In this document: in pieces, positions 35,126-48,113 of the stretch
How the letters are laid out: each line of letters starts with the position of its first letter
Position numbering within the stretch: position 1 is the first letter of the stretch
Origin: Aulostomus chinensis
Taxonomy: Eukaryota; Chordata; Actinopteri; Syngnathiformes; Aulostomidae
DNA length: 64,000 nucleotides
Reading direction: 5' to 3'
Assembly (NCBI GenBank): GCA_037954235.1
Contig: JBBMOA010000013.1
Span: forward strand, 16,826,501 to 16,890,500
Made by a program: the position numbers and the translations under genes
Notes under the pieces: model-generated
Database searches by the model: none
Seen by the model: only the letters and a program-made list of their open reading frames with translations
Told to the model about the DNA's origin: nothing

Positions 35126-38100
35126 CTGCCGATACATTTAATGTGAGCTGACCGAAGTCACATGCTTGAGACGTGCAACAACTGTAAAGAACAAAGGAGG
35201 AAAAAGACATTTTCAGTTGTGAACCAGTGCAGCAGCTTCTACTTAAATCTTTATCCTTTTCACCCGCGTCTCATCCTTGAAACATCCAAGAAACTGAAGA
35301 GAAAAAAAAAAAAAATCAGTTTCTCGCCCACTCCATCTTCACGCACAAATGTTAAGACTCATTAATGCTATGGCTTTGTTGTTTGTTTGTGGGGTTTTTT
35401 TTTTTTTTTTGCTGTTATTTATTTATTTACGGCTCATTTGAAAACATTTCATTTCCTAATTATGCGTAACATGAAGTAAAAAAAAAAAAGAAATCAAATC
35501 GTAATTTATCAACCTCAAAGAGATACAAGTACCTTATGATCCATCAAAGATCTCTCTCTCTCTCTCGCTTTTAAAGTTGCAACGAAGCATTTAGCAGGTT
35601 TACATTCATCTATAAATAGAAAGCTGACATTTATGCACCCTGCATATGAGAACGCTCTCATCGAGTGTGCACCATTTTCTCAAATCGCCAAGGACACCCC
35701 CCCCCCCCCCGAGGGAACTGATTAGCTCTCTCTCAGTTTGAAAATATGAAGTAACTTTGATTAGCAATTAAATATTTTCTGTTGTCTGTACTTTGGCTTT
35801 TGTTTTATTCCTTTCAAGTCTGTATTTTTGGATCAAATCCGCATAACACAATATTAGAGCAGCTGTTATTCTATTGTATCTTCTACGATAACTCCTCTTC
35901 TCAGATGAGGAAGATGCAGTGTACATCAGGGTTATCATTACTAGATGATCATTATCAGCTCTCGTAGAAGAGAAACGAACCCCCCCCCCCCCCAAAAAAA
36001 ATAAATGAATAATGTTGTGTTGTTCCAAAAAAAGCTTTGGTTCTGCTGTTTTCTGTCTGAACTTCAAAGGATGTGCTTCCACCAAATTTCCATAACTTTT
36101 TATCTGTAATCTCTTCCTAATGAGCAATGTATATCAAAACCATTCCTCCGTTTATTCACCCTAATAAAGAGATATATTGTCCCATCCGCGCAAGTTCGCG
36201 CACTTCTTTTTACTTGTCCCGAGCATGCACACAAGAATCTTTTCTATCGGACCACCGGTTGACCTCTGACCTTCCTGTTACCCTTCCCCACCTTTTCACC
36301 TGAGCGCCACTTCTCCTTCCTCCCCGCCTGTCTCGTGCATTTCTGGTCAAGTCAAGCGTCATTCTGTTTCCTGGTAGTGTTTTTCTTTGTGTGTGTTCTA
36401 TGATTGTGTGTTCTAGGTGAAGCCTGATGAGGACAGTCTGACCGAGAGTGAAGGTGTTCTGAGTCTACGCTTCTTCTGCCCTCTCCCTCTCTCCTGAATA
36501 CGACCCAGCTGCAGCTTTCTTTTGCTATTTTTTTTTTGTGTGTGTAATTGACTTGTTTTTGTTAATAAAATGGCATAAAATTCTGCTTCCAACTGTGTCA
36601 TATTATGCACATTATGAGTTGATCGGAAAGGTCAACGCAGAAGAGGCTTAAAAACTCGCAGTCTCAAGAATGACCAGGAAGGGGCGACTGTAATTTTCAA
36701 AATAAACCCAATCTTATACACATCTCAGAGAAAATGGCCTCATTTTTCAACTTATTACCTGAAACATTTTCTTGTTGACCTCTAGTTTCAAAACATTGAT
36801 AATTTAAAAGATGATGAGAAGAAGTTTTGGTTTTGGGGCACGGCCACCTCAGGAGTGATGGGCATCATGGAGAGCTCAATCAAAACAGAGACCACAGCTT
36901 CGCCTCTGGATATAAAAAGTCAGGTTGATGGTAGCTAAAGTCAGAAAACAATCCTGCGACGTGATGCTAAAGGTTTTGTCCACTCTGCTCTTCTGCGGTT
37001 ACTTCCCAGCGTGCGCACCTTACCAGTTCTCTTCTGCCTGCATCTCAACCTGTCAACGTCATCGACTTAAATTTTTTGAAGACTTCATTCTTTTTGAACC
37101 TTCCCTTGTTTGAACCCCACCCTGTATTAAAAAGAGATCTCTATCAAGACGCTTTATCTGAATAATGAAGAATCCGATCTGGTCTCCGCACGGTTGTCTG
37201 GTATTTTTAGTCACTGAGATGGAATCTGTGTCTGAGGCGTCGGTACATCAGCTGTAGGCTAGCTGGCTCTGATCTCACCGTACCACCTGTTTGAGCCTTT
37301 TCGTTTAGGGTGGGGGGAGTTGGGGGGGGGGGGATGCAGCTATTGTGAATGCAACGACAGCAAAATGATCTTCTCGGATGAGTGAACAGAGAGATGAGCA
37401 CTTATAAGGTCTTTTTTTTTTTTTTTTTTTTTTTGGTGCAGATGACTGGCAGGCAAACTTCAGAGTGAGCCAAAGTATGTTGGACTGGATCTGCGAGAAG
37501 TTGTGGCCTGTTCTGTCACAGAGAAAGTGTTGCAGTGTCTTCAGAGAGAACAAGTAGCAGCTGTGCTTTGTTATTATTCTACACAATCTGGGGAACACGA
37601 CCGGCTCTCATCTCTGCGGATGATTTGCATCGGCACCAGCGTTGTGTACAGATTGCGAAGGAGATCCAAAACACAGCGGAAGGCAGATTAGCGTCAAACG
37701 TGATCAGGCAGATCCAAACACACCACACATTCACACCTGAACTGTTTCTTTATCCAGGAGTAAATCTTGGACGTCTCTACTTAGATTTTCAAGTTTGTTC
37801 AGTTGTTTTTTTTTACTCAGTTTAACTGTTAAGCTTTTGCAGTACATTAGTATTTACAACCAGGACCCACTGCAGTTTCTGTGAGATTCCAAATTAATTC
37901 TTGCCTGCACTAAGTTGTGATTTTCTGTTTTTTTTCAAAATTTTATGATGGAAACAAAACAAAAAAAAATATCATCCTCCCTCACGGTGGAGAGAAAACC
38001 CTACCAGACGACAGCTTTGAGAAATTTCATCATGTACACAACACATCATGTGACAGAACGATATCACATAGATTGAGGAACAATTGATCAGATATTGGAA

Positions 38101-38155
38101 TTTGATCCAATGATGTCATGTCCCTGCATCATTAAGTTTTATCCACTTTCTGAGC

Positions 38156-38160
<5 letters not shown>

Positions 38161-38207
<47 letters not shown>
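38161..38207. repeat. (AT)n microsatellite
   Basis: About 23 perfect AT units, self-complementary. Confidence 0.97.
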
Positions 38208-38211
<4 letters not shown>

Positions 38212-40448
38212 CATATGTATATAGGTAGAAAAATTAAGATAAAATGTACACTCTGGATACGCTAGATAGTGAAAAACTGAACTGAGCAACAAACTGAACT
38301 GAAGGTGATTCAGGTTACTACTGAATGCTCAAAACAGTGAATAATAAGAGTCATCAAAATACTCAATACAATGCAAAAGACTTTAATAAATTCCAGAAGC
38401 GCACACATACATTAACAAAACATTTACAGTTTTCTCCACACTGGCAAATCAATTACAAAGATCATGTAAGGTGCATATCGTACTTCACATTGAATAAAAG
38501 TGAGGTTGTCTGTCTCCCTTACAACAACAAAAAGCTCTTCAAATGTATGAGTAGTTCTTTTTTTTTTTTTTCTTCTTTTCCCCAAAGATCAGGCAAATCT
38601 AATCATTACACATTGCTAGGATGCTATGTATATTTGATACTGTGGCTCCTACGCAGTAGTGAATACATTTGATACCATAATTACATGAATATACCTCCTT
38701 CAATAATAACAACCTTCCTCACAAGAAGGCAACACATATAAAATTAAAAGCTTTAAAATAGACATAGTCCGTGGAGTCGCGGTATATTATGACTGGAACT
38801 AAAATCAGAAGGGCTGCTGGTGCAGTGTATCGTCCCTGGGACGAGGCATGCAGCCTCTGCTCCAGTCCGTTTGTACATTTCTAACTGACTGGCTATGTCT
38901 ATTTTAATGAGTCTAATTCTATGGTTATATGTATGTACTCTAGGTGCATTTTCGGCCTTATCAAAGTAGTCTTTAGCTTATCAAGTAACAGGACTATTGA
39001 ACAACAACGCCGCTAACCCATTAAGTCAGTTACTGGTGTAATGATCTAGCCGGGACGAACTGCACCATCGTGATGTGTGGGTGTATAAAAACAGTAAAGG
39101 CAAATGATGCTCTAAACAGGAGGCCAAAGTTAAGTGCACCATTGTGGATTTTTCTGTCAACTCTCCAAACTTATCGCCGTTTTTTTTTTTTTTTAAACAG
39201 AAGCCTTGATTACCTTTTTCATTTTGGGGCTCGATGTTCTTGTCAAAAAAAAAAAAGAAAAAAAAAAGAAATCTTTTTGAGTGTAAATAAGTGCAAGTTT
39301 TGCTTATAAGCCCCAAAAAACCTCATATTAAAGCCTGTCTGAGGATTATTATGATTATTTCTTGGTTTTGTTTTTCTTTTAACCATCTGGTGTCATTTTA
39401 ATATAGATCTCACACGTGAAATCATTTTTGACTGGAAAGGAATTGAAAGTGACACACACACACACACTAAAAAAAAAAAAAAAGAAAAAAAAAAGGTTAG
39501 GCTTTGTGTTCTTCAAATCTGCCCTACATAAAGAGCTTTTGATTATAACCCTAGCAGTTAGTCCCTTGTGATTGTGGCTTAGCTTAAAGTATTAAACTTG
39601 TCCTACCATTGCTCCCAGTGTAATAACAACGTGGCGATCAGTATTTAAAAAAAATAAAAAAACAAACTACAAATGTAGTTTCTGTAACACTGCCACACTT
39701 CTTTTTTTTGTTCTTGCTAACAATGCTATTAGTGGCAGAAAAGGTGGCGTATATCGACAGAAAGGTATGTGATGCAGGCTCGATACAAACGTAAGCCTAC
39801 GACTCGTAGACCTTGCAGCATAAGTACATTTTTAAGCCATTAGTTCCATGAGCAAGCCCGGATAGAGCAATGCCAAACTATGTAAAAAAATAATAATTAA
39901 AAAAAAAATCATAAAAGTAAGACAATAAAATGGCCACTAGGCAGTTATTTTTGAAAAACAAAACAAACAAAAAAAAGGCAGAGGAACTTAATAAATATAA
40001 ACACCATCAACTCTGTGATAAATATACATACATACATATAAACATACTTTACAGATCTACTGACTGTATTTGACACCTATTTTACAGAGTGGGGGAGGGG
40101 GTCGCTCGATTGGGGACATTTTTTGGAGGAGGGCTGTGGGCAAGAAAAAGGAAAAAAAGAAAAAGAAAAGTATCCTCACTGACACAGGAATATATCTGAA
40201 GACCCAGGAAAACAATTCAGAATTCCAACAGATTTACAGGAGGAGCTTTGTCAAGTTTCAGACAGGAAACATAAAGTGTCCTTTTGTTGTTGTTGTTTTT
40301 TTTTAATTCCCACCTCCATGTTCATCTTTCCCCTTGATTGTATGAAGAGGTGGGGGTGAAGGGTGAGGGGATGGGGGGGGGGGTTGTTGTTTGAGGCTGC
40401 AGAGGCAGTAAAGTACTTGTTTCACCTCTTCAGTTCTCACTTTCCTTC

Positions 40449-40510
40449 TTTTCTGCCCTCTCTCTCTCTCTTTTTCTTTCTTTCTCTCTCTCTCTTTTCC
40501 CTTTTTCTCT
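40449..40510. repeat. CT-rich simple repeat
   Basis: CT and CTTT units with interruptions. Confidence 0.85.
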
Positions 40511-41322
40511 CATTAGGTAGTAGGAGCTAGAGATTGATTTTAATCCTGTGGGAGCGAGCTGTACCTGTGCCACAGAGTGTGCCATAGTGTGGTGGTTTCA
40601 GTGCCGTCTCCTGTAATATAGAGAGACAGACAGATATAGGGAGATTGTAGTTACAATATCATCCAGCTCTGAGCAGACTAAGCTGTATAGCCTTATCAGT
40701 GTGAGGCTACACTGAACACTGAATATAGAAAAAAAAAATTAAAATAATCATAATAAAAAAAAAAACAACACATCTCTGAAGAGACGGAGGAAGATTTTTT
40801 TTTTTTTTTTAAAAGCATTCTTCAAGGCATGGCTGGCAATCAAGTCATTATCTTGTCAGATTTCCTTGAAGAATGCTACAGGTGTCACAAGTTTTGTGCA
40901 TTTTTCCTGTACTTATCAGAGCATGCAATCTTATCCAATTATCACTCCCAATTTGTCTTTTTTTGGGGTTTTGGTTTGTCTCCCACCACACTAGAGCAGC
41001 ACTCTTCATTTCCCCTCAAGAAAAAGCCATTTGGATCAATTTAGGCCCACTCTTTGGGACCCTTGCCAGTGGGTCCTCTGATATGTACAGAATATGACAT
41101 TTTGCTATTGCTCAGAGAGTTAGCAACATGTCTGCCAACATCTGAATCAGAAGGACTCGAGACCTGATAGTGCTTACATTCGCAAGGCACAGTGACAACA
41201 GATGCAATGACTCGACAGAAACCAAAAAAAAACAAACAAACAAACAAAAAAGATGATGATTAAACAATAAATGTCATGATCAGTTGCAGGTATTTAATAT
41301 CGCATATTCATAAACTTAGTAA

Positions 41323-41358
41323 CCCCCCCCCCCAAAAAAAAAACAACAACAACAACAA
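41323..41358. repeat. Poly-C / poly-A / (AAC)n compound
   Basis: C11, then A9, then AAC units. Confidence 0.9.
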
Positions 41359-44244
41359 AAACCCCAGTGTTTCTGCCACTGGTTATTCACTGGCTGTGAG
41401 TCAGCACCAGCACTTCATCAGACCACGGGTGGCTTGTGTGACACTCAGCCCACACAAATAAATTAACAAATCCAAAAAATGGATTTCAACGCTTCCCCTG
41501 TTAACCAAGACTTTCTTTTTTTTGTTGTTTTTTTGCTCATTTAAATAAAAGACAGCACCACGAAATACATAATAAATACAAGAAAACGAAACCACGCTGC
41601 TATGATCCAACAGAAACACTGGCAGTTCCTGCTACGGCGAGTCACAAGTGACACTACATGGCTCTCTGGCCCCAGAATTAGGGGCCAAACAAAAAGAACA
41701 CATTAGCCCTTTTGATTCCTCGCATGTTCATTGTGATGTCTGATCACTGGAACAGGGTGGTAGTCATTTAATCTGCCTGCACTAAACTCTCAAAAGAGCG
41801 CCTCATCACTGGAGGCAGCTTGACCTCTGATGTCATGTGGTTGGCTTTAAAAGAAAAATGATGGGATGCTGTAAAAAGGAGGGAGGTTTGCAAATACAGG
41901 TCTCGTTGTATAATGAAGCCATATGGTGGCACAAATCTGGAGTCTCCTAAGTGTTTTTACAAGCTTTATCAGTTACGTCTGTAAAGTCCCTGGAAACCTT
42001 TTATTGACCTTCAGCTACAAACATCTCCTCGCGCGTGTGTGTTTGTGTTTTTTTGTTGTTTTTTTTTGCAGGAGGGTGGGGGATGCGTGGAAGATCACCG
42101 TGAAGGCACTGAAGTGTCTGTCACTTTGATCAACAGAAGAAAAGACGAGCTGCTTATGAGCGTTTGCAGGCTCTGGAAGGTTGGAGCTCAGGAGACACTG
42201 CCATGGTGTCACACTATCAAAAAAAAAACCCAACAACAACAAAAAAACTAAAACCCAAGGGCAGGATCGATTTAAAGATGGAGGTATTTCCACCGACAGA
42301 ACTTTAGGGGGCAGTATGTCGCTTGCAAACAGACTTTTTGCCGATGAGCCTTTTGTGTCACAAACTAAACAAGTTTGCGATAATTGAAAGAAAATTGCCG
42401 CCTTGACTGCCGCACGTCCAGGAAGGTGTCATTTTTGCCTCCCCACCTACCATGGTGATTCGGTACTTCCTCGACATACAGAGCGTGTGCAGAACACCAG
42501 TTTGAGGCTGACTGGAGTGCACCCTGATTGTATACCTGTCAATCTCAGAACCCAGAGACAATTAAGTCCCTGGGGAAATGGCCCAGTATTTCGGTGTTCC
42601 GGTGTAGCCAGCTGATATCCACGACTTCCTTGTTCTGTCCTTCGCTCACTGAGGCGACAAATATGAGCGAATTGTTTCAAAAGTAGCCAGTTTACACACA
42701 AACCACGGCAACAAATTTGTTAAATCACCTGACGACTGCCACTTTTCCAACCTTGCCGATACGTTAAGTCTCCTTCTCGCTCCACGGTCAACGCAATCGA
42801 GGCCCCCTAAAACATTTACCGCTCAAAGCTATTCCAACTTTCACCAGGTGCTTCCTTGTCCTGACATTTTCTCCTTTGCCTACAGATTCTGTATTTATTT
42901 GCAGAATCTCTTAGAGAGAAATCGATCTGTAGCTGCATTTCTTGTCTGACTTCAAAAACACTGACAGTTTCTACGATGTTAACATATTTACAAGAACTAA
43001 AGTTCAGTTGTAGCTGGAAAAATCAATTATCCAACCGTTCTCATTGATAAACCAAACAACAACTTCTGTTTTAACATTCACACTTAAAATGATGTCTCTC
43101 TTTTTTTTGGTCAAATACCACCACAGGTTTTTTTTTTGTTTGTTTGTATGTTTTTTTAAGAAGCGCCTCTTTTGTCCTAAAACTATTTAAAAATTCAAAA
43201 GCATGAAATGAAGAAGTTCTTATCCAGCAACAAAACAGGACAGCCGGTCATTTAACGGAACATCGTTTCCTGAGAACGTGACTCAGCCCAGGACAGAAGC
43301 CGTGGTATCCCTGCTAATCTTAAAGGATCGCTGCCTTTTTCCTTCTTTCTTAGCAGCCTTACACGAAACCTAATTACAGTCATTTTAATCATACTGTATT
43401 ACGAGTGATTAACCCTTTAGTGCATTTAATTAACCTTTGCAGCCACCGATTCTCATCAGGCAGAGCTTCATGCTATTTTTTTTTTCTTCCTTGACACAGG
43501 CTTTAAATAAGCACACTTAAAACTGGTGGGAAATCTAATGTCTAAAGTGGGAGGCATCACTTGTCAATTGCTCAAGGGGACAGAAAAATTTAGATTATCA
43601 GCTTACTGAAAATATGGTTGATGAGGAGACTAAATGAGGACAGATGTTTCTTGATAATGTTCAAACACTTGTGTGATCTCCTGTTAAAGAATGAATATAA
43701 ATACCTAGAAAATAATCAGATACAAACACAGAGGCCTATGTCGCCCAAAAAAAAAAGATTTAAGAGAATGTTTACTAATCATATATTCATTGATTTTAAA
43801 TTATTCTCACAAGAATACTGTGCTCTGATCAGCAACCTAAGTGGAAATCAATTTAAATCCATGATGCATAAAATTCAAGATGGATAATAATTCAGAATTG
43901 TGGAACACAGACTGAATATTTCTGCATATTTCATGGCAGTCACAACCAGGAAGAGGGGAAAATCATTCTGACAACTTGTGAGTCTGTCATATAAACATAT
44001 TATGAATTAAATCTTTAGTACCAAGTGCATGTAGTAGGCTTATGTATAATGCACCATGGCAGAGCATAGCTTTTAACCATGGTTTCAAATAAAAGGTGGA
44101 TGAAGGGAATGACTATCAACTCTGTGTGGGTGTCTTCATAAATTACCCTAAGCACAATACATCATTGGATAAACAGTCATTTACCAAAACTATGCCAGGG
44201 GGAATTTTTAATGCTTTCTAGATGTCACGCAGAGGCATGCGGGG

Positions 44245-44247
<3 letters not shown>

Positions 44248-44275
<28 letters not shown>
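44248..44275. repeat. Poly-A tract (28)
   Basis: Uninterrupted A28. No retroposon body or target duplication was recognised beside it. Confidence 0.93.
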
Positions 44276-44278
<3 letters not shown>

Positions 44279-44858
44279 AAAGATCTATGCAACATGAGGC
44301 TAGACACCAACAAAAGCGAACCACCTCATCAAACAAAATCAATTATCGATGCGATATCATGAAATGACCCAGAATTTGGATGAATGGCAGATTTGATAAT
44401 TATGATCAAAACAGTAACACAAATGAAAAAACCAAGCAACAACAGCCCTGAGAAAAAAAGAAAAAACACGTGAAGAAGGTGGATGTAAAAACATACATAT
44501 CAGGAATAATAAATTGCAACCCCGTGTCAAGTCAGCTTTGATTAAATCCCATTGTGTTAGCAAATCAAACACCACCAGCGTGCGTACATCCCGTGTTTCT
44601 CCGCGTCCTCTAACACGATCAAACACATCCCAGCAAACCTAATAGTGATGTCAGTATCCTCTCCCTTTGTGAGCTAATTTAAACAACGCACAGGAAGTGT
44701 ATCTACATATGCCATTTATAACAATAATTGGGGTCATTAAAGAAGAGCATTTATGGGTCTAAATGCAACATTGGCCTGGCAGGCTTTTTATGGACTACTG
44801 CTCCCTTGGTGTTTAAGTATATTGGTCTCAAAGCTCTGCATCACCTTGATCCCACTGA

Positions 44859-44883
44859 CCCCCCCCCCCCCCCCCCCCCCCCC
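44859..44883. repeat. Poly-C tract (25)
   Basis: Uninterrupted C25. It reads as G25 on the pcdh11 template sense. Confidence 0.93.
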
Positions 44884-45434
44884 AAGCAGCACTACGTCTT
44901 CCCCACAGCACAGTGCTCTGGCTGTCAGCACTAGTGCAAGGCCACCTCTCCTTACCTCTGATTTACATTTATTTCCCTCGTCAGCTTTTATTTATTGGGG
45001 CACTTCGCATTTGGCACATATCTCTTTGGGAATCATAAGCCCTTCGCTCTACCTTGGCATTCAAATGAGCTTTTCTCCCACAATGCCTCACTGGCACAGT
45101 AAAGACAACACTTAATATTGTGAATGCAGAGGCCACCAAAATTGGGTTTATTCATCAAGTTGTTTTTACTTTTTTGTGCGTGCGTGCCTGCGTGTGTGTG
45201 TGCACTGTTACTTTCACGCTTTTCTAAATCTGCTTCTAAATCAAACTCCCAGCAACCACTCAAGTTTTAAAATAGCTAAGCCATCACAATTGCACTGCTG
45301 CTAATAATCAAGATTTGTTTGAATATGAAAATAACCTGCACATGTAAATGTAATTATGATGACTAATGAAAGAGGGTGAATACAGGAATTACAGAATAGC
45401 CAAAGGTTTGTTTTGTTTTGTTTGCGATTCTTCA

Positions 45435-45605
45435 TCATCCTAATTTTAAAGTGCAAATGACATTCACATAAACATTTTCTGTTTGGGTGAATTCCTTGGC
45501 TCCGTGCTGCCACCCTCCCTCTTTCACATCACCTAGCATGGGACAGCGATGGGAGTGTGAGTGGGGTCTAGTGTGGGTGGGTTTAAAAAGGAAGTCATGA
45601 ATTAC
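45435..45605 (-). other. pcdh11: Possible read-through C-terminal extension of pcdh11 (56 codons and stop)
   Basis: If the donor at 45605 is not used, the frame stays open for 56 codons, from VIHDFLFKPTHTRP to VICTLKLG, and stops at 45437-45435. The stretch is His-rich (HSHSHR) and I recognise no domain in it. Minus-strand AATAAA signals lie downstream near 45147 and 44990, so a short tail isoform ending here is possible. It may equally be intron sequence. Confidence 0.35.
45600..45605 (-). other. pcdh11: Splice donor at end of large exon
   Basis: Minus-strand CAG|GTAATT after the codons for T-T-R-Q. PCDH9 and PCDH11 also have an H/T-T-R block near the point where the tail varies between isoforms. 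This suggests that splicing to distal tail exons starts here. Confidence 0.75.
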
Positions 45606-48113
45606 CTGTCGGGTGGTGATTTGCCCTGGAGCCTTGAATCCCCCTTGACAGCCGCACTCTGAGACACTGTATGGGTCGGAGCTAGTCGATGAGCACTTGG
45701 AGAGTGAGTCACAGCCCACCACGAATGTGTTGTCCAAAGGGAGCTCCTGGATCACATGATGTTTCTTTGGGGCCACAGGAGTCTCCGGTTTGATTTGAAA
45801 TGTAGGCTGAGGGGAAGCGGACTTGTAATGCTTGGCTAAATCTGGGCTGTCTGGTTTGAAGGTGGTGGGTGTGGTGGCCCAGTTGTACTTCCCCATGGTT
45901 TGCTCCTCCAGCTCCACGGGGAGATCTAGAGTACCATTAACATGCTCATGGGTGGGGTCGTCAGGCTTGGATTCATCTATGGTCACAAAGTTCAAGAGTA
46001 GGCTCTTGGGGGATCGCTTCTTTCTCTTCTTCTTCTTCTTGATCTGACGGTTTTCTTGGTTGGGTGACACCCACTCACCACTCTGCTTGCCCTTTTGTAC
46101 CACTTTATGCCGGGGTGTCTGTCGGCAGCGCACCAAAGCAGTCACAAATATCACCAAGATGACAGTCATGGTCCCTGCTATGATAGCTATGACAACAATA
46201 ACATATCCGTTAGCTTGAGGTGTTACCTCACTGTCTCCTATGTTACGGTCCAATGGTGTCTCCATACTTTTCCGCAGTTGCTCTTGGATGAAAGTAGCAT
46301 TTGACACCGTGTCATTGACAAACAAGTGAATAAGTGCAATAGCATGTAATGACTCAGGCTGGCCTAGATCTCTGACCTTGACTACCAGTCTGTGCAGCCC
46401 CTGATCAGCTGCCACGATTTTCTCCTGTAGTGTTATGTTACCCGTTGTTTTGTCGATGGTGAAGAGACCTCGCGGGGAGACCCTAGATGTGATGATGATG
46501 CTGCTGATAATGCTATACTGCAGTTCGGCATTCATACCCGTGTCATTGTCAATGGCAAACACTCTTGTGACTACAGCGCCAGGGGTAGTGGTGGTCCGCA
46601 CAAGGTCATATGAATAATTGGAAGATGGTATAACAAACACAGGGCGGTTGTCGTTTACGTCGACTACGTTTATAGTAACCTTGGCGTAGGAGGAGCTTGG
46701 AGGTTGCCCCCCATCAACGGCCTTGATCATGAACGTGTAGGCGCTTTGTTGCTCCCTATCGAAGGTGATATTGGGTTTGATCACACCAGTTTGAGGGTCG
46801 ATGATGAAGTTATCTTTCCCGTTCAAAATGGACAGAGTTATAACAGCATTATCTCCTGCATCTGCGTCTGTCACTGTGATTAAGCCCACAGTTCCATAGA
46901 GAGGCAGGTTTTCAGGCACATAGAAGTTGTACTCAGGGTGTGTGAAAGCTGGGCTGTTGTCATTGAGGTCCTGGACGATTAGCCTGACAGTGACATTGCT
47001 CTGCAGGGACGAGGAACCATTGTCCCTTGCTATGACAGTGAATGAGTACCTCTCCTGTTTCTCTCTGTCCAGTCGTTTGCCAACAGAGAGGATTCCTGAC
47101 CGTCTGTCTATGTTAAACCCATCAGGTGCATCAGGGCCAAGAGTATAAATAATCTCAGCATTATGTCCGCTGTCTGCATCAGTGGCACTGATTTTTATTA
47201 ACTGTGTAGAGGGGTCATTGTTCTCCGGTATGGAAAGTTGGATTTCCGGCTGGGGGAAGATGGGTGCATTGTCGTTCTCATCCTTGATTTTAATTAAAAC
47301 CATAGCTGAAGTGTTCAAAGGAGGCGTCCCCCTATCCGAGGCCACTATCTTAATTGCATATTCTCGAGTCGTCTCATAATCGAGGGGGGCAGCTGTCTCT
47401 AGTAGGAATTGATCATTAAAGACAGGCTTCAACCGAAAAGGAACATCATGGTCAGTGTAGCAAGCTACTTTGCCGTACAGATCAGCATCTCTGTCAGTGA
47501 CAGTAATCAGAGCTATTTTGGTGTTGAGGGGAGCATTCTCAGACAACAGAACAGTCCCATTCACCAGGTTGATAATGTAGCGAGTGTCTATGGAGGGAAC
47601 ATTGTCATTAACGTCTGTGACATTAACAATCACTGTGGCTCTAGAGGGGGTTGAGCTGCCATCACTGGCCAGAACGATGAGTTTGTGAACAGGAGTTATC
47701 TCCCTGTCCAGCGGCTGCTTCACAGTGATCAGTCCGGTGTTGCTGTCGATGGCGAAGTGACGTCTTGTTGAGGCAGAGATCTGGTTACTGAAGGCGAAAT
47801 GTATCTGTGCGTTGGATCCGAGGTCCGCGTCCGTGGCATGAAGCTGAACGACTGATGTCCCCATGGGAGCGTTCTCCGGTACCGTGACCTCCAGCTCGCT
47901 GTCCTTGAAGATGGGACGATTGTCGTTGACATCAGAGATGGTGACTTGGAGGATGGCGGTGCTGGACTTTGGAGGGTTGCCGCCGTCTTCCACCTTTATC
48001 TTCATGACGAAGGTGTCCTTCTGCTCACGATCCAGGTTCTGCTGAACAATTAGCTGCGGCCACTTGTCACCCTCTGGAGTCTCAATGATGTCAAGGCCAA
48101 ATTCACCAACACT
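45606..48113 (-). CDS. pcdh11: pcdh11 large coding exon: EC2-EC7, transmembrane segment, CM1
   Basis: This exon has 836 codons and continues from residue 178, in phase 0, with SVGEFGLDIIETPEGDKWPQ. That is the same point at which the family reads SxxxFGLDxxETPEG. EC boundaries follow the calcium motifs: EC2 ends DVNDNRPIF (238-246), EC3 DVNDNVPSI (344-352), EC4 DENDNAPIF (455-463), EC5 DLNDNSPAF (559-567), EC6 DVNDNRPVF (662-670), and EC7 near LFVNDTVSN (774-782). The membrane helix runs from about YVIVVIAIIAG (814) to VTALV (838), followed by RCR. The cytoplasmic part has KKKKKRKKR, NFVTIDESKPDD (885-896) and CM1. Many N-x-S/T sequons lie in the ectodomain. The last codons read ITTRQ before a GTAATT donor. 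EC7 carries an unusual insertion (see findings). Confidence 0.94.

Larger units (their letters stand above)
33621..45434. other. Non-coding region downstream of the pcdh11 large exon
   Basis: This is probably an intron leading to distal tail exons, or 3' flanking DNA. I looked for CM2/CM3-type tail sequence on the minus strand and saw none. It holds CpG-richer blocks at 33640-34930, an AT array, CT runs, AAC runs, a 28-base poly-A and a 25-base poly-C. Confidence 0.5.

Noticed and set aside
44248..44275. Poly-A as the tail of a retroposed copy
   Set aside because: No reverse-transcriptase, SINE body or target-site duplication is visible next to it.
45832..48045. Plus-strand and other-frame open frames over the pcdh11 exon
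   Set aside because: Shadows of the pcdh11 coding strand.
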